Assembly: GCF_963662255.1 (NCBI RefSeq)
Contig: NC_085071.1
Span: forward strand, 6,913,833 to 6,977,832
DNA: 64,000 nt
Direction: 5' to 3'
Source: Cinclus cinclus
Lineage: Eukaryota; Chordata; Aves; Passeriformes; Cinclidae
Positions 42,439 to 55,042 of the stretch are shown here, one piece after another. The notes under the pieces were generated by a model. That model had not been told where the DNA came from. It saw only the letters and a list, made by a program, of their open reading frames with translations, and did no database searches. Positions within the stretch are counted from its first letter, which is position 1. Each line of letters begins with the position of its first letter. The position numbers were made by a program, and so were the translations under genes.

Positions 42439-45295
42439 CCATCCCTGTGCCATGGGGTGAGGGACAGCCCCGGGCACAGCCCTGAGCCCACCGCCCCCCA
42501 CGGGACCCCCGGGCACCACGAGTGCCACCAGCGATGTCCCCGGGCTGTGCCAGCCCCGGGCTGGTGACGCTGGGAACTAAATCTGTCGGTGACAGGCAGG
42601 AAAGGAATCCAGGGAGCAGAGCCAGGCACAGGCTCCTCTCGGCTCTCCCCGTCTCGCCTCTTATGGAGAGGAGCAGGAGGAAAGAGGGGCCGGGAGCAGC
42701 TCCCGTTATGGAGAAGCCCTGGGGAAACCCTGGCTCACCCTTGGCAGCTCCAGCGGGGCACGGGGGGAACAACGTGCTCGGGACATGCCACCACCCACGG
42801 GGACAGCCGTGCCACACCAGGGAGATGCTCCAGGTACCCCCAGAGCCGCTGTGATCCCCCTGCACGGGCAGAGGGATGCTCTGCAATAAAGCACTCACGG
42901 ATTGATTGAAATGCCAGCGCGGCCGCGCTTCGAGCTCACAGCTGATGCGTCCTGGAGAGGAAGAGGAGGAAGATGAGGAAGAGCTCACAGCAGGCTCTGG
43001 TGCCCTGGTGGGAGCAGCCAGGACATTGCCCTGGCCTCACCCCAGGGCTTTCCATGCCTTAATTCCTAATTAGCGCTGACCCTCGGTGCTCCAGGTTCCT
43101 CGTCCTGTGCCAAGGCAGGAGCAGAAGGAGCTGAGGAGTTCAGGAGCTCTTGGGTGTCCCTGGGCCTCAGGGCTGGTGCCTCAGCTTTGCCTTTTCCTCT
43201 CCATTTCCTACAGCACTTCCAAGAAAACCTTGGGGGCTGGGGAACCCTGCGGAGGTGGGGGGTGGCTGGAGCAGCATCGGGCAAGTGTCACCACCCTGGG
43301 GGTGCCAGAGCAGGAGGGATTTTCAGTGCAGAACAGTCTCTAAAAATGATGAAGGAGCGGGCTTTAAGGTACCACGGACACAAGGAAAAGCCTCAGGATG
43401 TGAGTCCTGGGGAAATGAAACAATGGATGGGATCCCCAGGCACAGCGTTGTCACTGTGGGAGTGAGGGCTGGGGGGATGACAGTGGCACCATTGAGGAAA
43501 GACATCCAGCATCCCGTGTGTAATGCCTGATTTGGGGCTGCCAGTGCACAACCCTGCTCAGCTTCACACACAGGGGGGTCTGGGGGAAGATTTGGGGTCT
43601 TTGAGATTCTCTAGCACAGCTATCAGGGCAGAGCCAGGCACGGGACAGCCCCACCTCTTCCTCAACACCCCCTCCCTCATGTCCAGAAGGATTTTCTGAG
43701 TCCATCCAAGAGCGATTCCCCTTCTGCACTGCAAATTAAAACCCATTTTGTGTAATTCCCCTAGAGGTGCAAAACCTGAGCAGCTCAGCTCGGTGACAGG
43801 TCAGGGCACAGCCGAACCCCCACAGCCGAGTCCAGCTCCCTGGGAACCTCCCCCTGGAGCCGGAGAAGCAAATCCTGCTCTTTCCCACGTGTTGTTGCTC
43901 TGGACAAGTATTTGTTTTGGAGAGCGCTGCCTTGCCCCGAGCCCTGCAGCCAAGGCCGGCCCTGGCACCAAGGCTGCTCGCAGGGACGGATCCTGCTCGG
44001 ACCAAACCCCTGCTCTGGATGGCAGGAACAGCCAGCCCGGGGCTGGGTTCCAGGGCTGATCCCTGGCAGTCTGCACCTTCCTCAGAGCAGGAGGTGCTGC
44101 CAAAGCGGGGATCGTGGGCCCTGTCGGGGGGATCCCCTCCTCAGCCACCTCCACTGTGAGAATTCACCCCGGCAGGGGCAGAGATGAGGTCGGCACCCCA
44201 TCCCAGCACCCCGGGAGAGGGGGGCAGGTGCCCACAAATATCAGGGATCTTTGATGTCCACACCAGGCTCGCAGCCCCCAAAATCCTCGGAGACAGGCTG
44301 GGGGTACACCTGCAGAGGGAAAAGCCCTGGGAATCTGCTTGAAATCCCACCCTTTCAGCGCTATTTTGCAACCTCCCTTCGCTTCTGGAAATGCGCTTTT
44401 GGCAGGCGGGAGCAGCAGAGGTGGCTGTGGTGGCAGCCGGGCCCGGGGGTCTCCGGGACAGGAATTCGGGCGCCCCCCAGCCCTGGCCCCCGCACGGCCG
44501 GGAGCGGGAGCAGGGACACTGCCCTTTGTTTCGAGAATAAAGTTAGCGCTGTTACTCAGCCCCTCGCTATTCCAGCAATTCCTGCCTCCACTTTCGCTCG
44601 ACAGCGGGAAACATTCCTGCCAGGGGACTGCCAAGAAAAATACGGAGCGGGGGGACACGCAGGGACGGGGACTGGCAGGGCCGCGGTGCCAGGGATGGGA
44701 TCACGCCCGGCTCTGGGACACCGCCTCTTCTCCATCCCGTAAAAACCCACCATGGGGAACGCCAGCATCCCACCCACCAGCAAAGCTTTGGTCCCTCGCG
44801 TGACCAAACAGCAGCCGGGGGGTGCGGGGACAAGGTGTGTCCCCTCCGTGTGTCCCCTCCGCGTGTCCCCGAGGTGAAGCTTTGTCTCCGAGTGCCGCCG
44901 ATTTCCATGGAAAGTTTTGCTGCTGCCAGCGGGGCTCCCACAGGGAGCCCTGGGTTTATTTTCCCTGCCTGTTTTCAGCTCTTTACCTCGTGATAGGCAA
45001 AGGCAGCAGCCCGTGCCGAGGTCCCGGTGTCCCCAGGAGCCTGCCGTGTCCTTGTGCTATCGCTGCGGGTGGAAAGCGGCGGCTGCTCCGATAACCCCGC
45101 TCCGAGGGGGAAGCGCCCGCCCGGAGGAGCTGTGGCCAAATCCCACACAGCAGCACCCTCCTGCTGCTGGGGAACCCTCGTTCCAGGGCTCCCAGCTCCC
45201 ATCCTGGCCAGCATCCCCTGCCCACAGCGGGCTGGGGCAGCAGGACACACGGAGAGCCGGGAGCGGATCCTCCTCCATCCTTTTTCTGGGGAAGC
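42439..45295. other. TRNP1-TENT5B intergenic region, middle part
   Basis: Unique GC-rich sequence without recognised genes. The segment 44,510-44,640 is relatively AT-balanced, with a TTACTCAGC element that may be regulatory. Nothing else is supported. Confidence 0.4.
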
Positions 45296-45485
45296 TCCTC
45301 TCCTCTCCTCTCCTCTCCTCTCCTCTCCTCTCCTCTCCTCTCCTCTCCTCTCCTCTCCTCTCCTCTCCTCTCCTCTCCTCTCCTCTCCTCTCCTCTCCTC
45401 TCCTCTCCTCTCCTCTCCTCTCCTCTCCTCTCCTCTCCTCTCCTCTCCTCTCCTCTCCTCTCCTCTCCTCTCCTCTCCTCTCCTC
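45296..45485. repeat. (TCCTC)38 perfect microsatellite
   Basis: Thirty-eight uninterrupted TCCTC pentamers (190 bp), pure pyrimidine on the plus strand and pure purine on the minus strand. It is flanked by ordinary sequence. The absence of any interruption suggests recent expansion or an assembly-collapsed array. Confidence 0.98.
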
Positions 45486-48119
45486 GTGCCCCCAGGGAGA
45501 TGCCGACTCTCAGCCCCTCCTCTGGCAAACCCCAGAGATCAGAAAACCCCTGGAAATCCTTGTGAGCACCAAAAGCCAGCAGCTCCAGCCCAGCTTCAGG
45601 GGGAGAAGCTGGAGAGGCCGGGGCAGCTCAGCCCCTGCTGGGACTCTGTGCTACAGTGCCCAGCCCGGGAACAAAGGGGGGACAGGACCGAGGCTGGGAA
45701 CGTCCTTTCCCAGCCCCAGGGACATTAAACAAACCCCGAAAGTCCATTCTCCCTTTGTCAGCCCTGCAGGTCACCCGAGGTTTGATCTACAGCCTGGTGC
45801 AGAAGATGGAAAAATTCCTGGTGAGGGTTTTGGATCAGGTCCTGGCATTTCTTTCTGCTGCTGGATCTTTCTGTGCCCCAAAAGAATTCTGCTTATCCTT
45901 CCAAAGCCCTCCAAAGGGGAGCACAGGGATGTGTTCTCCCCACTCCCTTCTTCCTGAGCTGTTAAATCCTTCCTGTGACTGGGAGTCAAAGCCTGAAGGC
46001 CGAGCCACAGATCTGCTCACCAGCCTGGAATCTTCTTAAATTTAAAACTCAGCTGCACCGAGAGCTCCCAGAATCTCAACCCTCTGAGCTCACATCACCT
46101 GCTCTGCTTTCAGCACAGGATTCTAACCCAAATCCCCATTTTCTGCCAGAATTTCAGACAAGATGAAGATGTATTTCCACTCAAGAAGAGCTGCCGAGAG
46201 CTTTGCAGCAAAAGAAGACAAGTGGGAGAAAGGGGAATGGTTTTGAACTGAGTAGGTTTAGGTTGGATTTTAGAAGAAATTCCTCCCTGTGCTGGTGGTG
46301 AGGCCCTGGCACAGGTTACCCACTGCACAGGCGTGGAATGGAAAGGTCTTTAAGGTCCCTTCTAACCCAAAACATCCCATGATTGTGTGAAAACAGCCCA
46401 GCCTGGGATACGCAGGGATGCATCTGGAGGGGAAAAAGCCACATTATATCCTCCTACTGCCCTGGCATTTCAAAGTAGGCAGCAAAATGCCCCCGAGGTC
46501 CGCTTAAAAGGTAGAAGCCTCACCTGGCTTTGCACAGCTGCAGGGTTGGCCAACCTGAGTAAAGCCCATCCCGAGTGAAGCAGAGCACAACATCCACACT
46601 CACGGTGCCTCGTGTGCTGTAGGTACCCACCAATGTCCCCAGGCTGTAATTGCATTTTAACCCAAAGCCATTTTCCTGTGGCTCTGTCCCCTCCTGGGCT
46701 CTGATAACCCCAAAGGGCTGCGCCTCCTGCCTGCCTGCTTGATGTCATCCTGAAATACCTGAAGAACAGGGCACGGCCAGGGGGATTTATTACCTGCTCC
46801 AGCTGGGTTTGGCCGAGCCATGGAGGCACTGGGAGAAACTCCAGCAGTGCCTCTGAGAGCAGATATCCCATTCCTGCCTCGGCTTTGGGGCTGTTTGGAG
46901 GTGCTGCACCGCTGGGCTGGGGCTCAGAGGGGTGGGAAGGGGAATTTTTGGGCTCAGCTCACCCCACATTCAGCAGAGTCACAGCGTTGGGGAGGTGTGA
47001 GCCAGGATCACAGGGCGCCAGGGTGTGCCAGCACAGGATGGACCCAGGAGCTGTGACAGGGGGACCAGCGGTGCTGCCGAGTCTTGGCACAGCTGGAAAA
47101 GGGGAAAGGCCAGGTTAGACCCCGTGCCTGGGGTCAGGGAGCTGCAGCACAGCACAGGGACACCCATGCCCTTATCTCGGCTGTCCTTATCATGCTGGGG
47201 ACACGTGTCAAACACTGAGCAGGGGACAGGCACACACTGACCCCACACAGCTCCAGAGAGCCGGGCTACAGCACAGGGGTCAGCCAGGTGGGCATCACAG
47301 AGCACTGGAGCCTCCTCCCCTCCTCCTGCCAGCCCGTGTCACGGGAGGGGACAATTGAAAATTCTTCCTTGGGTGTGACACGCAGTGTGGGGACTCCCAA
47401 ACAGCCCTGTCCTGCTGCCCCAGACCCCACTCGAGGCTGTCCTGCTGCAGGGATGGCCCTGTCCCGCCCGGCTGTGACACCAGGCTGGTGGCAGCTGCAT
47501 CCCCTGGCGAGGTGAGAAGGCAATTCCCACTGGGATGGTGCAAACTCCAGGAGGACGAGGAGTAGGGGGCACCCTATGGATCCAGGGGTGCTGGTGGTGC
47601 CAGCCCCTAGGGTGTGCTGAGCTCTGCTGGGCTCCATGTCCCTTCCCAACGCCCAAAACCTTGTGCTGGCGTTGAGGCTCTGCCATGTGGCACCTCCAGG
47701 CACCCCTTTACACCAGAAAACATCCCCCAAGCTCCTCTGGAGAGGTCCAGGGCATGGGGGAACAGTGGGGACCCCCTGCCGGAGCAGGAAGGGAAGGGAA
47801 GGAGGCTGTAACCCTGACGGGACTAATGAGAGGGGGGATTTCCTTAATTACGGGATAACGCCGCTAATCCCGGCTTGCCGGGGTTTAGGGAGCGCCGGCT
47901 GCGGGATGAGCCTTCCTCCTGCCCACGCGATGCTGAGTGAGGAGCCGCTGAGCTGGGGAGCAGAGCAGCTCCCTGCCTGCCCACAGACACGGGCCTGGCA
48001 CCCAAACCCCTGAGCAGCCTCCCCTACAACCCACCAACATCGGGGGCAGGAGCCGGCTCTTCCCCGCTGCCCGCGGGTTCTGCACTCACCCGGGGCTGGG
48101 GGAGCTGGAGCTGCCAAGG
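45486..48119. other. TRNP1-TENT5B intergenic region, right-middle part
   Basis: No gene seen. It includes a CR1 fragment at 46,238-46,388 and a CpG-rich patch at 47,830-48,090 with paired motifs (TAATCCCGGCTTGCCGGGGTTTA). The rest is unique. Confidence 0.4.
46238..46388 (+). mobile_element. CR1 LINE 3' end
   Basis: AGAAATTCCTCCCTGTGCTGG, GAGGCCCTGGCACAGGTTACCC and AAGGTCCCTTCTAACCCAAAAC. Intergenic. Confidence 0.88.
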
Positions 48120-48660
48120 GACCCTCCCAGGGAAGAATTTATCCCTCATGTCCAACGTAACCCTGCCCTCTGCCAGTCTGAAACCATCCCACCTTGTCCT
48201 GGCACTCCAGGCCCTTGTCCCAAGACCTTCTTCAGCTCTCTTGGAGCCCCTTTAGGCACTGGAATGGGCTCTAAGGTTTCCCCAGAGCTTTCTCTTCTCC
48301 AGGCTGAATACCTTTAGCTCTCCCAGTCTGGGTTCAGAGCAGAGGGGTTCCAGCTCTTGGAACATCTCTGTGGTCTCCTCTGAGCTCATTCCAGCAGCTC
48401 CACATCCTGCTGATGTTGGGTCCCCAGCTCTGCAGCTGGGATCTCACCTGAGGGGGGCACAGGGGCAGAATCCCCTCTCCCCTGCTGTGGGATGGCCCCA
48501 GGAACCTGCTGCATTTCTGGGCTGCAAACATTCCCAGGCCTTGCTGAGCTTCTCATCCACCAGCAGCCCCGAGCGCTCCTCCCCAGGGCTGCTGTCCTGC
48601 GCTTGTGCCACCCCCTGGTCTCTCCTGGCTCTCTGCACGCCGGGATGGCCTCGGGGCAGA
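48120..48660 (-). mobile_element. CR1 LINE fragment, ~540 bp
   Basis: Reverse-oriented: GAAGAATTTATCCCTCATGTCC, then TCTTCTCCAGGCTGAATACC, CTCTCCCAGTCTGGGTTCAG and CACCAGCAGCCCCGAGCG. The longest CR1 copy here. Confidence 0.85.
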
Positions 48661-51600
48661 TGGGTCAGACCTAACTCAGCCTGCCTGGATAAAACAAATC
48701 ATCAGCTAAATAACCACCGGGCAATTAGTGCCATTAGCAATGCCGACCATCTCCAATTCCCTGGGCATTAGTGGGGGCGGAGGGCCCGGGCCCCTCCCGG
48801 GCTGAGCTCAGCGGTGACGTGGGGCGGTGCTGGGGATGCTCTTACTCACAACAGCACCTGCCCCAAATGAGCAGCTTGGCTTCAAAGGCTCTCTTCTTTG
48901 GAAGGGCACGTTCCCAAAGCCCGGAGCTGCCTGTGCTGGGAGCAACCCCGGCTGTGGAGAAAGTGCCACGGGCTCTGCCATCCCTCGCTCCCTGTCCGTG
49001 GGGAAGGGCGGTGTCCGTCCTGCCTTCCCACTACCCACAGTTTGGGGATTTTGCTCTCTGATCTCACCTTTTGAGGGGCTGCTTCTTCCCGAGCCCTGCT
49101 AGAAAACCCCTCTGCCAGGGGGAATCACACCCCCGGTGCTCAGCCTGGCCACCGGAACGTGCCGGGACCATCCCGGGCTGCAGGGGAGGAGGAGCAGAGG
49201 GACAAACTGGCTGAACTCGTTACACTGGTGACATTTGGGAAGGGTGAGTGGCATGCTAACCATTGTGTCCAGTCTTTAAAGAATGCGTGCAGGATCCAGC
49301 AGGGCAGCAGCAGTTTGGTGAGTCACGCCACGGACACGCGGATTTAGCCGGGATTTCAGCACAAGCCACCTGTAATTGCACATTAGTAGAGGGATGCTTC
49401 AGGTAATCAGCTGTTCCAGCCACGCCGGCTATGGGGGGAAGGGAGGAGAGCTGGAGGGGTGTCCGTACCTCCAACCCCTCCTTGGATTACAAGGCAAAAA
49501 CATAAACCACACAAACAGCCCGGGGAGCGCTGGCTTCCCCTTTGAAGGCAGGGTGACACTGCTCCAGCTGAGCCCGGGCTTTGATAGCGGCCAGATAAGG
49601 AGGGTAAACACAGCGTGGTGGTGGAGAGGGCAAGGACCAACCACCCCAAGCAGCCGGGGCTGCGTCCCCATCCCGGTCCCATCTCTGCCAGCAAAGGGAG
49701 GGTGGGAACGGCTGCGGAGAGACCCGAGCTGCTGGCAGCGAAGCTGAGCTCTGTGCTGGCGGTGAAAACGCGAGTTCTCACCTGCACACACACAGATAAC
49801 ACAGATAACACATCTCACACCGCCCTGCTCCTCCCCCGGCACCGCTCCAGCCTCCCGCGGGCTCCGGAGCCACCGTCCCACCATTCCCACCCTGGGAATG
49901 TCACTGTTGCCCTGGCACGGCTGGGGACACGCTGGGGCTGGGGTACACGAGTGCAAGGACACCTCGTCCTTGGCCCCCTTGTGCAACACCTCCCGGCTGC
50001 GGTGACGAGGCAATCGATTTCTTTTCCTCCTTTCCTCAGGAAACGCCTCTGCCGTGGCCGTCAATCATTGCCCGGAACACCTCGGGATGCCAGCAGAGGA
50101 TTTCAATCAAATTTGTCAGAGCCATCGTGTTTCTACAGGCTGGAATGTGTGTCCGGGCTCGGGGATCCACCCAGGCGAGGGAGCAGCAAACCAACAGCAC
50201 CTTCCAGCTCGGCCACGTGTGGATCATCCCTCCAAGGAACAGGAGCAGGGCAGAGCAGGCATCCGGCACCTTGGGGGTTTGGGGGAAGCTGGAATGCTGC
50301 GGAGCAGGCAGGAGGCTCCGCACGGGCTGATCTCCTCTTGCGATGGCTCAGGAGGGACGGGAATGCCTGGCCTGCTCCTTCCAGGCTGGATCCAAGAAGT
50401 CAGAGAAGGTGGTTGTCAGGGAAGTCGCGGAGCTGTTAGCCAAAAAGTCTGTGGCAACCTGTATTTGGAGATGAAGAGAGCAAATACGCCACGCACAGAC
50501 GGAATAAAAAGGTTTTAAAAGGTTCATCCGCCTAGGCACACAAAAGGTTCTACACCCAGAGGGGGCTGGGCACTGGAACAGCTCCCCAGGGAAGTGGTCA
50601 GGGTCTGCCAGAGGTCAGGGAGAGCTTGGGCAGCTCTCAGGAGCGCACCCGGGGCTGTCCCTGAGGACGTGCCTGGTTCCGTTCCGAGCCGGGGCAATTC
50701 TGCAGACCCCGCGGGGAACGGGAGCCCGAGCAGGGCCGGGGGGAGAGCTCGGAGGGTGACAACGGCACAGTGCCACAGTGCCCACCCAACCCTCATCCCC
50801 AGCCTCCCCCCGGGGCTCAGGACAGGAGTTTGTGCCATCCCTGGGCAGCTCAGCCCGACCCTTCGGAGCAGGGACGCGGCATCAATGGAGCGTTTGTCCC
50901 GTGCTTGGCAGCACAAGGAGCCTGTGCTGGAGCCCGGGCACGGCTATAAATGGCCAGAGGAGCCACACAGACACGCTGTTCTCTGCTGTTCTCTGCCTGG
51001 AGCACGCTCTCCTGCACACCCGAGCTGCCCCAGCGGCTCCCGGGCACGGGAGGAGGAGGAGGGCAGCCAGGGAGAAACACTGGCACGCTGCAGGAAAAAG
51101 CTAAATAGAGAGATTAAAAATAAAATCGAAATGCCATGCTGGGTCTAGCAAGCCGCCTGCACAGAGCTGGTGCCACCCTCGGCTCCGGGCCAGCAGATCA
51201 GGGACGGCTGGGAGCAGCAGGGCTGGAACAAGATGCTTCTTGCATGCTGCAGTCAAGACAAATTCCTGCCGTTTCAGCGAGCCTGGAGCACGGCCAGGTG
51301 TCCTTCCAGGAGGAAAAGCTGCAGCAGCACCAGGAGCAATCCTGCTGCTGCAGGACTGAGGATTTTTGGGTGCTTCTGCAGGCCTGGAGCACTCAGCAGC
51401 CCCGTGCCACCATCACATCACCGAGCTGGGCACTGCCCAGCCCACGGGGCTGCATTTACAGACAGCTTCTGTGAAGGTGGAGGAGCAGCCACCCCACACA
51501 CACCTGTCCTAGAGCCAAGGCTGAGGGAAGCACTGCAGCATCACCAGAGCCTGAATTTCACCCACCCGAGCCTCGGGCACATCCTGACATCCATCACCCC

Positions 51601-51667
51601 TTCTGCTCAAAGAGGAAAATAATGACAGACTACAGGCTGTGAGAAAATACGCAAGTTTTTTTGGTTT
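48661..51667. other. Intergenic region up to the TENT5B 3' end
   Basis: Contains an AT-rich island with repeated AATT/ATTAG words (48,670-48,785), a CR1 piece (50,530-50,660) and unique sequence. No credible exon. Confidence 0.4.
50530..50660 (+). mobile_element. CR1 LINE internal fragment
   Basis: GCTGGGCACTGGAACAGCTCC and CCAGGGAAGTGGTCAGGGTC match the CR1 body. Edges unclear. Confidence 0.65.
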
Positions 51668-54600
51668 TTTATTTGACAATTAACAAAAGAGGGATCGGAA
51701 TCTCAGCTGTTAACATTGATAGCTCCTTTCTGATCACAACGAGTACTTTCCACCAACATCCCTTTGTATGCTCTGATCCACTCCAACAATGCCCAGCCGA
51801 TTCTGTCAGGGCTTTTGTTGCTCTGCTCAGGGTCGCAAATCCAGAGGCAGATTATTCACCACACACCAATAGCAGGACCAGCCACCCACACAGAAGACAG
51901 CTGAGGGACTCAGATACTTCAGAGCTGCTTCCCCACGTGAGACACACTTGGAAAAGGCAGATCGTGTTGGGGCTGTGCCAGAAAGAGGGAAACATCTCCC
52001 AACCCAGCAGGCCTGGAGAGAAAGGAGCCCTGCAAAAGGCAGCGCCTGCCCAAGCAGGGACAGGGACCCTGACAGTGCCAGCCCAGCAAGAACAGCCCAG
52101 CCCTGTTGTCAGAGGGAAGCTCTGGCCCAGGACTGTAAAAATTTGGAGGTGCAGAGCCAGCAAGTTTGTCCCAAAGAGGGACTGGCACATGGTCAGCTCC
52201 ATTGTTGCAGTGGAACCAGAACTGCCTGGAGCTTGACAGGGGGAAGTGAAACTTCATCTCAGGCTGGAGGGCAGCCAGGGCTGGAGGAGCTGCAGCCACT
52301 GCCAACCACCCCACGGGAATCTGGCCTGAGCACCAGCAGCACACAGCTTTTCCTGGGACAGAAATCCCTCCCCAGCCTGTCCCTCCCCAGCAGGAACCGT
52401 GCTGCAGGTGGCTCACAGAGCCAAGGCTCAGCTCCCAGCAGCAGGGAACGGAGCCACAGAAAACCAGCAGGGAGAGGCTCTCAGTGCCACCCCCACCTCA
52501 GGGACCTCAGCAGTGGCGCTGCCCAGGACTCAGAGCTGCTCTGGGCTTGGGGAACACCTGGGCAGGTCCAAACAGGGTCTCAGGTCACCCCTTTTGAGGT
52601 TCCCAGCCTGGTTTTTGGTGGGAACAGGGTCAGGGTCATCTCCTTGTCACAGTACCCAGATATACAAGCAAATAAAAATAACTCAATAAATTTGAATACA
52701 CTGTATTTATTCATAACAGATTCTAAAGAATCTAGTGAGTCTATGTCAAGCCCATTGCATGACAAGTGATACAGGTGTAGGAAAAAAAAGACATTTAAAA
52801 CAAAACAACAACAACAAAAAAGAAATCAAGTGCCATTCAAGCTACCGGAATCCTCCAATTGCCACCTCACAGGAGGCAGCACAGCATCACTGCAAGATCT
52901 AGAAAAATTCAGGTTCAACCCATTCACAAGAGTCCCACCACACACACTCCATAAATCCAAAGTGCAATCTCAATGGTAGGTTGCCCTGTTGAGCTGCAGG
53001 GGATTTTTCTGGGCATCTCAAAAGGGAAGGAGGGAGGGAATCTCAGTTTGGTGTGTCTGTGGGTAGGAGGAGCCTGTAAAAAACCTGCTACATGGCATCT
53101 ATGTTCAAATTAAAATGCAAGGGGGAAAAAAATAAATCTCATCTTCCTTGAAGCCACAGAAGGGGCACACTGGGGCTCCCAAAAGCAACCCTTGAAGTTT
53201 TCCCTTGCACTGGAGATTCCAAGCTCCCAGCACAGGGAATCTGGGGGACTTGGCCATGAAGGCAAAGCTGTGCTGCAGGGAGGCAGCCAAAACCTGCAGT
53301 GGCCACAGGGCCAGTGCCACTCACCCAGCTCTGATGGGAGGGAGCAGGGCTGGGCCAGTTCATGTCAGGTGTCAGAGCCACCCCCCACCCCTTACTCCCC
53401 ATCCACATTGCCCCTACCCCAAAAAAGGTACCAATCTGGCTATGCACATTCCAAGGATCTAGTCTTTATTTCAATCTGCCCAGCTATTACAGTTTTGTTA
53501 CAAAAACAAAACAAAAAATAAAACCAACAAAAAAACCCCACAAGTTAGTAAAGGTACTCAAATATCAGCCTGGCAGGAAGCACCAGGAAGCCATGGTGAT
53601 CCCAGAGCAGCCTCCCTAGGGAATGAATGCCTGCAGCCTGCCCACCTCTGCCTCCCTGCACACTGAAATCAATCTGAGATGGCTGCAGGCACAGCAGCCC
53701 AGGCACTTCCACAAAAAACTTCTGTGCTCTGGACACCCAACAACTCCAAAGCCACGTTGGACTGAGAGAGCCAAACCCTCAAAACACAACAGGGTCTGTT
53801 TATTAGACATTTTTTACCTAAGGCAAACTAACTTCACCCCCCTTCCTCCCCCAGGCTCCATTTCTAGCTAGAGGATGAATTTCAAATGCTATCACACAGG
53901 GAACTCTGCTTTGGAGACAGGACCTGCCCAAGGGATGACTTCCAGCATGGAAGAGGTCCTGCAGGACACAGCAACAGCTGGAAATGACTGACCAGTGACC
54001 TGGATGGTTTGTGCTTCAAAGGACAAGCCTCACCTTCCCCAAGAGCCCAGCTGGCCTCTGGCTTTGTGCATTAAAATCACAAAAAAAAAAAAATCAGAAA
54101 AGCAGCATTTCAAATTCCCCTAGAAAATACAGGATTAGGTATGGCAGCCTGGGGCAGGCTTCTGGACAAATCACCTGCCTCATCATTTAAGAGCTCAACT
54201 ATATTTTGGCATTGCAGACTTGGGAGCTTGAAGAAATCCATGTGTAGGTCCCTGCTGCCTTTTTTTCCCAGCAAGCTCTGCACAGCATTTTCCAGCATGC
54301 ACTCCCCTCCTCCCCAGTGCTCCCAGTTTCAGCCATTCCAACCCCCCTGGGTTACGCAGCCCCACTTTGGCAGCTCTTGGCTCCAGCTGGTCCTTCACAG
54401 GCAGCAAGTTCTGCCCAAACCCCTCAGCCACACAGAACCTGCTCTGGCCTCAGCCAGGATAAGAAATGATCTTGCGACCCTCCCCACCCATGACAGAAAC
54501 ATTTTCCTCTTCAGACATTCCCCACTCAAGCTCTGGGCAGTCAGCCCCCGCAAAAAAATAATTAAGGTTTACAGTACAGTTGTGTTTATATTGTTACAGG

Positions 54601-55042
54601 CACTTAAACAGGATTCTTTGGTCCTTCAAAGGAATTAGCCACTCTGGCTTCTCTTGGCAGAAACCACAAGTTTGCACACCCATAACACCTCCTGCACTAA
54701 AAAAAAAAAAAACCAAAAAAAACAACCATAATTCAGATCCATTTCAGGGCAGTGCAGCTCTACCTTAGCGTAATTCTACAGTCTCCCCCACACACCCCCA
54801 CCCACCCCACTGCCTCCACAATTCCAGAAGGAGTCATTTCCATAACACTGCACTTCCCATCACAGTGTACAGCAGACAAGCTTCGCTCCAACAATCCCAG
54901 GAACGAAACACTCAAGCAAGAGTCCAGGAAGTTTCCTTTTGTTGCAGTTCTAGGAAGGTCGGTAGGTTTTATTTTGTTCCCCCTGCCCACCCTCCCAACC
55001 CCCCCAAGGCAAGGAAATACCTTGGAGGACAGACCCTGGAGC
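51668..55042 (-). other. TENT5B: TENT5B 3' UTR with several poly(A) signals (predicted)
   Basis: Minus-strand AATAAA hexamers occur at 54,973-54,968, 53,804-53,799, 53,470-53,465, 52,711-52,706 and 51,673-51,668. The first lies only 70 nt past the stop; the last would give a 3.4-kb UTR, in keeping with the long UTRs of TENT5 paralogues. AT-rich, A/T-run-containing sequence lies throughout, unlike the GC-rich flanks. Use of each site is inferred. Confidence 0.5.

Noticed and set aside
44917..45957. Open frame of about 346 codons across the TCCTC tract
   Set aside because: A 190-bp pentamer array has no stop in any frame; the flanks show no coding signature.
37884..51660. An additional gene between TRNP1 and TENT5B
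   Set aside because: No open frame with recognisable similarity, no consistent exon chain and no promoter/poly(A) pair. Human synteny also lacks a gene here.
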